DNA of 64,000 nucleotides from Saposhnikovia divaricata (Eukaryota > Streptophyta > Magnoliopsida > Apiales > Apiaceae), in the NCBI GenBank assembly GCA_036435485.1, contig CM071595.1:8794001-8858000 (forward strand), read 5' to 3'. Both the position numbers and the translations under genes were made by a program. Below, piece by piece: positions 54,960 through 64,000 of this stretch (within the stretch, counting starts at the first letter, position 1; the number at the start of each line of letters is the position of its first letter). The notes beneath the pieces were generated by a model, which saw only the letters and a list, made by a program, of their open reading frames with translations, searched no databases and was not told where the DNA came from.

Positions 54960-55694
54960 CTAATAAATTACCCGTGCGATGCACGACTTTCTTAAAATTA
55001 AATATTTATTTATATTTTAATAATTATTTATCTTATATGTATTACTTAATATAATATCGGCATAATATATATTATTAAATAATAATCGTTTAATTATATG
55101 ATATATTATTCGAATTATGACTATATTTTGTCATAATAATATAAATATAAATGAAAGTATAATATATACTTATATTCAAATTTTTGTTGATATTATCATA
55201 TTCAAATTATGATTCCATAATAATGCATAATGTAATACTCCGTATTTGTTTAAAGTAGAATTTAATATTAATTTGTAATTGTGTGAAATTTTTATTATTT
55301 ATTATATAGTTTTAGATTGTTTTCACTTCTTCGTTGATTTATAATTTGTTGTAAATTTGTTAATAAATATGTGATATTAAAATTATTAAAAATGATTTTG
55401 AAAATATTTGGTTTTCAAGTAATTAAAAGAGTCTAAAAAAGCTAGGTGCAGTCGAAGAATTTTAATTCAAATATAACCAAAAGAGTATGTAAGTGAATAT
55501 TAATTGGAGTGTAATTAAAAGAGTTTGTTATTAAGTTAGATATGTGGTTTATCTTTTGCAAAATTACATTTTATATGTTTTAATTTATTTTTTCATTTTT
55601 GGAAGGTGTTAGCAAAATTTTTGGAAGGTGTTAACCGACCAACCAACCAATTATACCCTGTTTCGCTGTTTCGCTTATAATAGTATAGTACAGA
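54960..55694 (-). mobile_element. Small reverse Helitron
   Basis: The left ACCCGTGCGATGCACGAC complements a Helitron 3' hairpin. The right end CGCTTATAATAGTATAGTACAGA complements a 5' TCTGTACTATACT start, with T following. Inner GGAAGGTGTTAACCGACCAACC matches the fragment at 54441-54914. The exact left end is uncertain by a few bases. Confidence 0.55.
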
Positions 55695-56183
55695 TATAGA
55701 TCTTGGTATATTCTTAATGATTGGTAGGCTAATTTTTCATTATTGGTAAACTGAATTATTCAACTCGGTGTTTTTTTATTCAACTCGAACATTTATTTAA
55801 ATTGATTAGTTGAAATTGATACATGTTTTTTTTCACAGAAAAATTGATACATGTTTGAATACAGTTTTCAATCAACCTCGTTAATATACAAGTTGAATGA
55901 CTAGTGTACACATTTTGACGTAAATTTTTATACATGATATTCGAGAATATATACAAAATTTTCTTATTGTTTGTACGTATTTTGACTTAAGTTTTATACA
56001 ATAGAATCTCAATAAATGAATATTTGATAAATGAATAATCTTATTGAATAAATATTTTTTCGATTTTTAGAGACCGTATATTTTTTATCTCGATAAATGA
56101 ATAATCTCGATTAATGAATAAAATTTTTCAGTCTCGAGTGTATTTATTTATCGAGGTTTAATTGTATTTGAGAACATATAGAA

Positions 56184-56252
<69 letters not shown>

Positions 56253-56478
56253 TTTTTGCTAAATAGAATGTTATTATTATTATACTTATTATAAAAATAA
56301 TGATATACTTTTGGTTTACTAAATTAATTTATGAAACATTTAAATTAAAAGTATTTTTGTTTGTAGTTATTTTTGCTTGCTGTTAAGCCGAATCAAACAC
56401 AACTACATATTAATTAGAATTTTTTTTGCAGAAAAAGAAAGTTACTTTGGGGTTAAAATATAAACTTCCAAACTCTAA
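55695..56478. other. AT-rich intergenic DNA with (TTA)n
   Basis: 56188-56250 is a (TTA)n microsatellite. A short tandem block with ATAAATGAATAATCTCGAT words lies at 56010-56130. No gene. Confidence 0.4.
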
Positions 56479-58093
56479 TCTATACAATTATATAAAAGCC
56501 GAAACATTAAAAGTTTGGTTGGTCGATCGGTACGGTACTTGTTGATTTTACTTATTTACCCTTATAAATTACAGATCTACTAATTAATCAATTTCCTTCT
56601 TGAGGTTAAACATATTATCTTCTATTTGTTAAGAACTAAATAATTTTCTTTTTCAGGTAAAATACAATATACTTTTATATTTTATTTAACTAAAATTTCT
56701 TCTTTATAAATCAATTTTCTTTTTCAGGTTAAACATATTACCTTTTCTATTTTTCAACAACTAAATAATTTACTTTTTTTATTTAAAATAGAATATCTTT
56801 TATATTTTATTTAACTAAAATTTCTTAAATTTCTCCTTTATAAATCAATTTTCTTTTTCAGGTTAAACATATTACTTTTTCTATTTTTCAACAACTAAAT
56901 AATTTCCTTTTTCAGGTAAAATAGAATATCTTTTACATTTTATTTAAATAAATTTTTTTTTAAAAAAAAATCGAGAAGTTTTGTTTAATAAAATAACATA
57001 ATTATATTATAATTACTATTAACTAATCAATTACCTTTTTCACTCAAAACACATTATTTTTTTTCTTTTCTATAACTAATATCTCTCTTTTTTCCAATTA
57101 TATCATGGTCGGTTACCTTTTTCAGTCAAAACACATTACCTTTTTTCTTTTCTCTTACTAAAACATCACTTTTTCCAATTATACCACAGACGTTACTATT
57201 TAATAAAAATAAAATCATAATATTATAATACTAATAATTAATCGATTACCTTTTCAGCTAAAACGTATCATCTTTTCTATTTTTTCTAATTAAATTCTCT
57301 TTTTTTCTAGAAATGTCACGGGCAACACTAATTTCTCATTTTCTAAAAACTATGAGCAATTTTATTTAGTAAAATGTCATAATTAAATTATAATTATTAT
57401 AATCTAATCAATTACCATTTTCACATAAAGCATGTCATCTTTTTAATTTTCACGTTACCTTTCTATTTTCTCCAACTAAAATCTCTCTTTTTCCAATTAT
57501 ATCAAGGGCGGTTTTATTTAATAAAATAAACTAATAATATTTTAATATTAATAATTAACCAATTACCTTTTTCAGCTAAAATGTATCATTTTTACTATAT
57601 TTTCTAACTAAAATCCTTCTTTTAATAGAAATATAACGGACAATATTAATTTCTCGTTTCCTAAAAATATTACGTGCAATTGTATTTAATAAAATAACGT
57701 AATTAAATTATAATTATTATAAACTAATCAATTATCTTTTTTACCTAGAACTTGTTACCTTTTTAATTTTCTCTAACTAAATCTTATCTTTTTCTAATCA
57801 TATCACGGGCATTCTATTTAATTAATAAAATAAAATAATAATTTTATAATTACCAATAATTAATCGATTATCTTTTTCAACTAAAACCTATCATCTTTTC
57901 TATATTTTTTAACTAAAATCCCTCCATTTCTAGAAATATCGCGGATAACATTTATATAATTATTATCAAATCATCTCATATAAAAATGTAAGATTCCAAA
58001 ATTCGTGTTTTAAAAATTTAATTTAGATAAATGAAAAAAATCATATAATATTAAAATAAAAAAAATTCGTGCATCGTACGGGTTTTAAGCTAG
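56479..58093 (+). mobile_element. Non-autonomous Helitron, complete, 1615 bp
   Basis: 5' TCTATACAATTATATAAAAG after A; 3' hairpin CGTGC-ATC-GTACG, then GGTTTTAAGCTAG followed by T. Both termini and the A/T insertion context fit Helitrons. The interior repeats TTCCTTTTTCAGGTAAAAT-like and CACGGGCAACACTAATTTCT blocks shared with 52418-54440. There is no Rep/helicase ORF. Confidence 0.8.
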
Positions 58094-58193
58094 TATATTA
58101 ATAAATTGAATTCGAAGAGTTGAACCTGAAGTTTATATTGTACAATTACGTTATGTTTTGTACGATTAATATTTTATAATATTTTATGAGAGT

Positions 58194-58377
58194 AGGGAGC
58201 CTGAGATATATCTCAGGTAAGTTTCCTGAGATACCTAATTTTTATATATAAAAATAGGATGGGTATTTTAGTAAATTCAGAGATTTTTAATTAGCCCTGC
58301 AGGCCCAACAAAAATTAAAGGATATTTGCATATATCTTAGGAAAAGTTGCCTGAGATATATCTCACGGTCCTTTTTT
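58194..58377. repeat. MITE-like repeat (CCTGAGATATATCTCAG), copy 2
   Basis: Same family and orientation as 52234-52410, starting AGGGAGCCTGAGATATATCT. The two copies bracket the 5.8-kb Helitron block. Confidence 0.6.
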
Positions 58378-58815
58378 TCATATTTTATTAGCTTTTCTAT
58401 TTTATCCCTAATAATTTGAAGCAAAGCACAAAATTTTCAATTAAAAAGGAAATGTTTTATTCTCCGTAATGACCATTTTTACCCAAATCTTATCATAAAA
58501 ATATTGTCCGGTTTATTTTTATTTTTCAAATCGTTCATCTTATTCATCATTATTTCCTTTTTAATTATTCATTGTAATTTCAAATTCATTTTATTCATCC
58601 AACTAAACACAAAATGCATGTGTTACCCTACCATTCCTTTATAACAAAAGACTGTTCTCGTAAATTCTTTGTACATGGTTTCTCTTTATAAAAAATTGAT
58701 ATTTTATTATTTGATACATATTACCTTTTTAGATTTACTTTTACCAAATTCCTCTAACCTGCAGAAGTGAAAGGTAAAAAGTTAAATTTAGCCTCATCCC
58801 TAGGATTAGTACTAC
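58378..58815. other. AT-rich intergenic DNA
   Basis: No gene, RNA or element boundary recognised. Confidence 0.35.
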
Positions 58816-59309
58816 GGGCCTGTTTGGCTTACCTTAAAATAAGTAACTTATAACTTAAAGTGATAAGTATCATATAAGTGATAAGTAAATCAAAACTTAT
58901 AAGTTAATAGAGTGTTTGGTAAATCAGAAATTATAAGTCAGTAGAGTGTTTGGTAAATCAGAACTTATAAGTTAACTTTTTTAAATATTTTCAAAATATT
59001 TGTTTTTTAATATATATAAGTGGATATCAATGGATAGATCTCGATGAGTAGAGAAATTTGACATATACATATCAATTTTTTAATGAACGAATCAAAAGAT
59101 ATATGATTTTGAAGATTTGAAGGATGTTATATATTGCGTATATCGAGAAATAAGAATAAGTTGAAAGTTGAATGTTAGGATTTCTTAACATTCAACTTAT
59201 CCCATATAAGTTGTTAATAAGTCCATTCGACTTATTTGCCAAACACCCCAAAAAAAATGAAAACGGACATTCGCCTTTTAAGTCAGCTTAAATGGAATGC
59301 CAAACACGC
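58816..59309. mobile_element. MITE with GTTTGG-type ends, 494 bp
   Basis: Ends GGGCCTGTTTGGC and GCCAAACACGC are inverted repeats; the 5-bp ACTAC flanks both sides (58811-58815, 59310-59314). Related to 48021-48852. The interior has TTTGGTAAATCAGAA repeated. The superfamily is uncertain (hAT or Harbinger-like). Confidence 0.65.
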
Positions 59310-59314
59310 ACTAC

Positions 59315-59611
59315 GTCATTTTCCCTTTATATCATATATTTAAACTTGAAATTAAGAAACTGGTAGTGTGTAGTAATTTTCAGTTATTCTACCATCTTTA
59401 TTCCAATATTTCAATTATTAGTGTTTGAAAATCGGAGATCAATATCAAATATTCAATCGATGAATATTAAAAATATATATTCACAAACTCAATTAATTAC
59501 TCATATTGAAAGCGGAATCGATAAAATAAATTCAATTTCCGAATTTAATAATCTTGTTCTATTCTTATATACTCTTAATAACATTGAAATTTAATAGTAA
59601 TACAACATATA
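59315..59611. other. AT-rich spacer
   Basis: No features recognised between the MITE and the next Helitron. Confidence 0.35.
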
Positions 59612-60811
59612 TCTATACTATTATATAAATTCCGAAACATTGAAAGTTTTGGTACCTGTTTTTTGGTACTAAGTGAATTTACTTATTTACCCTTCATTGT
59701 AAAGAAAAATATATATGATATCTATACTATTAAAATTCCTAAAATAAATAATAACATAATATAATTAATGGTAAGTAGTCGATTACTTTTTTCAATTATT
59801 AATAAAATATATTAAAAATCTGTATACGTTGTTTATAAAAACATCAATCGTATCATATCTTACAATCATTAATATTTCCTTTCAAATTTCAACATGTTAC
59901 CTTTTTAATTTAAAACTAATCTTACAATCATTAATATATACCCGAAAATATTACATCATATTTTTCAATTATTAATAAAAATATATTAAAAATCTGTATA
60001 CGTTATTTATAATAAGGAAACATTATTATAATCCGTAAACATGAGTATATTAAATTATATTAAATTAAAATTCATTAATTAAAATAATGGTAAGTAGTCG
60101 ATTGCCTTAATTAAATTATAATTATTATAAACTAATCAATTACCTTTTTCACATAAATCGTATAATCTTTTAATTTTCACGTTACATTTCTATTTCTATA
60201 GCTAAAATATATTTTTTCCAATTATATCACGGGAGGTTCTATTTAATAAAAGAAACTAATAATATTCTAATATTAATAATTAACTGATTTTCTTTTTCAG
60301 CAAAAACGTATCATCTTTTATATATTTTCTAACTAAAATCCCTCTTTTAATAGAAATATCACGTACAATATTAATTTCTTCTTTTCAAAAACCATTACGA
60401 GCAATTGTATTTAGTAAAATAACGTAATTAGATTATAAATACTATAAACTAATCAATTACCTTTTTCACCTAAAACATAAAACATGTTACCTTTTTAATT
60501 TCTTTAACTAAATCCTCTCTTATTCTAATCATTACACGGGCATTATATTTAATAAAATAAAAGAATTATTTTATAATTACTAATAATTAAAAAATTATTT
60601 TTTTCAACTAAAACCTATCATCTTTCTTTCTAGACTAAAATCTCTCCATTTTTAGAAATATCATGGATAACATTTATACAACTATTATCAAATCATCTCA
60701 TATAAAAATTTAAGCCTCCAAAATTAATATTTCAAAAAATAATTTAAATTAATACAAAATTTTTTATATAATATTTTAAAAAATCCGTGCATCGCACGGG
60801 TTTTAAGCTAG
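59612..60811 (+). mobile_element. Non-autonomous Helitron, complete, 1200 bp
   Basis: 5' TCTATACTATTATATAAATT after A; 3' perfect hairpin CCGTGC-ATC-GCACGG (60785-60799), then GTTTTAAGCTAG followed by T. No ORF. The right half is similar to the right half of 56479-58093. Confidence 0.85.
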
Positions 60812-61357
60812 TAAGAATTAAGAAATAGAATGGTACACTACTGAGTACTGCTACACTAACACAATACAGTAATACACATTCAGTTTGGGCCAATTGGGCA
60901 TCTGATATAGTTGAAACTTGAAACTATTAAAGAATTAAACCTAGCCCATTAAACTCTACTCCATCAATTTCTTTCCATTCGGTCATTTACAGCCGCTAGA
61001 TTTGAGACTTCATATAAACAAAGGGTTTTAAAAAGGGTTGAGCCATAGATTGGTTTTGAATTGCCCACCCAGTTTCATCCGTAAGACTATCATTGATTTG
61101 TTTAGATTTGTCTTCGACGGAGGCCATATTGAACAGACTTCATCATATAAATCGTTTTCCTAGTCATGGAAGGTAATTTCTAGTATTGTTAAAACCAAAA
61201 ACAAAAAAAAATTCCATCAAGTTTTCTACCACTAGCGACGAGAGTCAAGTTGCCGTTTTGCCACTTAATAAATAAAGGTATGCAATGATTAAAGATTTGG
61301 TAGGGATACACTATATATTTCTTTGATGAAAATGATGCCTCCTACGAAATAAATTAT
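60812..61357. other. Intergenic, lower-copy-looking DNA
   Basis: Less repetitive and slightly more GC-rich (60940-61260), but no ORF, splice-consistent exon or RNA gene could be supported. Confidence 0.35.
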
Positions 61358-61365
61358 GTTTTTAC

Positions 61366-62292
61366 TAGGGGTGTAAATGAGCCGAGTCGAACCGAACTTT
61401 AGAATGTTTATGTATCGTTTGTTAAGAAAATATCGAACTCGAATTCGAGGTCGAACTTGAATCGAGCCAAAAAATGTGTTTGAACTCGGTTCATTAAGAA
61501 AAAATATTGTTCGCGAACGGTTCACGAGCAACTCATGAACATGTTTCATGAGCTTGCTCACGAACTTTATTTCGAACAACTCATTAACCTTGTTTACGAG
61601 ATTTTTCACGAAATTGTACTAACGAATAAATCTTAAATATTTGAGAAACATATTTGTATTAATATTTCACTAGAAAACTTGTAATCTACTTAAAAGTTGA
61701 CTCACTTTTTTGTAAATCATATCGTAAAAAAATATCAATTTTCTTACAAAATAATTTAAATTAAGTTAAATTTATATATTGTAAACTTAAAATATTACTG
61801 ATTGTTATTGTTATCATAATCAAACAAAAATACTAGTTTTTGTACATAAAATCTATAAAATGTCATAGTCATACAAATATTAGTCTTCATACATAGAAAC
61901 TACAATCTTATATGTAAATTTTGACATGGATTATACACTTACTATATTATCTCCTGATATTTTATAAAACCGAAGTACAAATTTATAGAAAAAACAATTA
62001 TTAATGTAATTGTTGTGTTAAAATAACTCATTTTGATCTTCGAATTACATTTTTGCATGCATAGCAAGTTATTTAGTTTTAAATTTTACATAATCACTAA
62101 GATATATTAATACCTTTTTATATATTTAAGTATTATAAATAAATTTATACATTACTAATATTTAATATTAAAATTTAGCACTTAAAACAATGTAATACTT
62201 AATTTGATAAAATATTTTGACAAATATAAACTAGTTTTACTAATTGCAAGACTGAGTTGTTATTGTTGTTGTTATTATTATTATTGTTGTTG

Positions 62293-62348
<56 letters not shown>

Positions 62349-62859
62349 GTTGTTGTTGTTGTTGTTGTTGTTGTTATAATTATTGTTTTTTGTATTATTA
62401 AAATTAATCAAAATTATAAAATAAACAACTATAATATCTAGCATAACATATAAGACATTCTAATTAATGGTGTACAATTAATAAGCATTTTGAGAGTATA
62501 TTTTAACAATCAAACATACATTATATATACGAGATTATATATCGAATTTGTTTATGAACCGCTAATGAACTCGTATACCGAGCATGTTAACGAGCTCAAT
62601 TATCGAACTTATTCACGAACATGTTCATGGGCAATCTTCGTGAACTTGTTCACGAACCTATTCACGAGCACGTTAATCGATTATGTTCGCGAGCTATCGA
62701 GTCGAACTTTACTGTGATCAAGTTCAGCTCGTTTATAAATCGATCATTAAAATCATGTTCAAGATCGTCTCATTTGTGAATCGAACCGAACGCGAACCGA
62801 GCTTTTTTCGAACCGAACACCGAGCCGTTCACGAGTGTATCGGTTCATTTACAGCCCTA
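61366..62859. mobile_element. hAT non-autonomous transposon, 1494 bp
   Basis: Inverted ends TAGGGGTGTAAATGA and the complement TAGGGCTGTAAATGA, with an exact 8-bp duplication GTTTTTAC (61358-61365, 62860-62867), fix this as hAT. About 270 bp at the left end and 330 bp at the right are GC-richer, built of CGAAC, GAGC and TTCACGAAC words. The middle is AT-rich with a long (TTA)n/(TTG)n tract (62262-62375). No transposase frame; the 81- and 65-codon ORFs in the middle are microsatellite translations. Confidence 0.9.
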
Positions 62860-62867
62860 GTTTTTAC

Positions 62868-63254
62868 GATAAATCACAAGTTTGATTTCCTCTCTTTTAT
62901 ACTTTGTACACCTTGTAGTTCATTTTTTTTTTATTAAGAAAAACAGTTCTACTAATAAAATAGAATCGAGAATACAATGTTCAAAGAGAAAGAGTTTCCT
63001 TCCTACAAGAAGTTTATCATAGGTAAGCAAGTACCCCACCTTTTAGTTTATTTGTATATAAGAAAAAAGGAAAAATAGTTAAGAGCATACAAGACCGAGC
63101 AAGTCTAAAGTGAAGCTGGCCCACAAATAAATGGACACAAAATCACGACCCATTTAATCCAAAAGCCCAAACCAAGAAATAAAATTTAATCCAAAAGCCG
63201 AAACTAAGAAACTAGCTGACATTTGATTATACAATATGGATTATATGTAACATA
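62868..63254. other. Intergenic DNA
   Basis: No supported gene. A short ATG frame near 62980 runs into a donor-like AG|GTAAGC at 63020, but nothing downstream supports an exon. Confidence 0.35.
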
Positions 63255-63460
63255 GGGGGTGTTTGGGTGAACTTATTTTCAGAATAAGTGAACTTATTTT
63301 AAGACAAAGTTAGAGATTCCTAACTTTCCAATTTATTTTTGCAACTTATTCAATCTCAAACATACATTAAATACTTTTATAAAAAAAATTATCAAAATAT
63401 AAAATTTTTACCCGAAAATAAGTTCATAAGCCCTCAAAAGAAGCTGAGCCAAACACCCCC
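63255..63460. mobile_element. Small MITE with GGGGGTGTTTGG ends, 206 bp
   Basis: A perfect 12-bp inverted repeat GGGGGTGTTTGG / CCAAACACCCCC with ATA on both outer sides. AT-rich interior with no ORF. Tourist-like in form; the superfamily is not certain. Confidence 0.7.
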
Positions 63461-63539
63461 ATAATTTACAAGTTGATCATGGCAAAAATTGAAATGGCTT
63501 ACCCGCCTCCTTTTTTTCAAAGTACATGACCTCTGAATA

Positions 63540-63980
63540 ACCTCTCCTTTGTTTTGATTGTTATTCAGAATATTATACATAGAGCTTTACTAGCAAGTAA
63601 CACAGTTGATTTAAGTTATATTACAGCTACATCAACGGATACAGCTACATCAATGGATAAACACACATCAACGGATGATACAGCTGATCAACGGATGATA
63701 CATTTCAGGCTGGCAAGTTAGTTACACATCAACGGATGATACAGCTGATCAACGGATGATACATTCCAGGCTGGCAAGTTAGTTAGATCAGTTATAGATA
63801 TAGGTAGCTGTATGTATAGAAAGTTTGTTACAATCTCTTATATATAAGAGAACAAAATGTACAGATTGAACTACTCTTTTTACATTTTCTGCAATATACA
63901 ACAGTAAATACAAATCTCTCTATAATGTCTTTGCTTTCTTGTTTTCTTGCTTAATCTAGTTAGGATGAAGAAAGTTTACA
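63540..63980 (+). repeat. 5' LTR of another LTR retrotransposon (start unresolved)
   Basis: It ends TTTACA directly before a PBS at 63981. It contains a twofold ~62-bp tandem repeat (63662-63785; ACACATCAACGGATGATACA, AGGCTGGCAAGTTAGTT) and a TATA-like TTATATATAAGAG near 63838. The left boundary could not be fixed; a TG near 63556 is one option. The element runs out of the window; a small LTR with abutting Met PBS suggests copia. Confidence 0.65.
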
Positions 63981-63993
63981 TGGTATCAGAGCC
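63981..63993 (+). other. Primer binding site of the right-edge retrotransposon
   Basis: TGGTATCAGAGCC, complementary to initiator Met tRNA, immediately after the LTR. Its interior lies beyond the window. Confidence 0.9.
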
Positions 63994-64000
63994 TATGTGT

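Noticed and set aside
62199..62444. Poly-Asn and poly-Tyr/Cys ORFs
   Set aside because: Translations of a (TTA)n/(TTG)n microsatellite inside the hAT element.
62980..63020. Possible first exon ending at a donor-like AG|GTAAGC
   Set aside because: Too short, no partner exon or promoter seen; likely chance.

Overview
The window is nuclear DNA from a flowering plant, most likely a eudicot. The evidence is a multi-exon Pumilio gene, a PAT1-type GRAS gene, plant-type PBS sequences matching initiator Met tRNA, a Sirevirus-like Ty1/copia element, a Tekay-like chromovirus derivative, plant Helitrons, tRNA-derived SINEs and several MITE families. The DNA is very AT-rich and mostly repetitive. Only three convincing genes were found, all on the minus strand and all between 30.6 and 47.8 kb. 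No bacterial feature, CRISPR array or true tRNA gene was seen.

Layout. 1-333 and 27345-27685 look like two parts of an old TCGGAT-rich DNA transposon. It is split by a minus-strand Sirevirus-type copia element at 334-26319 (TSD AAAAC). The left LTR of that copia is itself split by a plus-strand Ty3/gypsy derivative at 377-14518 (TSD CAATC, LTRs of 4.2-4.3 kb). By hand count the gypsy LTRs differ at about 0.5% of sites and the copia LTRs at about 1.8%, which agrees with the nesting order. The gypsy interior is a wreck (PR, RT, IN and chromodomain fragments full of stops, with an RT-thumb/RNase H piece out of order). The young LTRs therefore suggest a non-autonomous element moved in trans.

26.3-30.3 kb is AT-rich repeat DNA. 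The gene island follows: a small membrane-anchored protein (30614-31192) behind a triplicated TATA-bearing promoter unit, a six-exon PUF RNA-binding protein (32548-35219), and an intronless GRAS regulator (44620-46251) whose 5' UTR intron reaches 47.7 kb. Between the last two lie reverse-oriented Helitrons (36215-36825, 36826 to about 40868, 41023-43273). They carry a solo gypsy LTR, a 194-bp hAT MITE, a Harbinger-like MITE and a LINE stub. Two SINEs follow at 43.76-44.34 kb.

From 48 kb onward only mobile DNA is recognised: nested MITEs, a back-to-back inverted Stowaway pair (50764-51292), a Helitron cluster in both orientations (52.4-60.8 kb), a 1494-bp hAT element with perfect 8-bp TSD (61366-62859), a small MITE, and the 5' LTR plus PBS of another LTR retrotransposon running off the right edge.

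No unknown multi-gene system was found. The most informative items are the young element with a fossil interior, the shuffled pol modules, the head-to-tail Helitron junction, the inverted Stowaway hairpin, and repeated promoter or intron duplications at all three genes.
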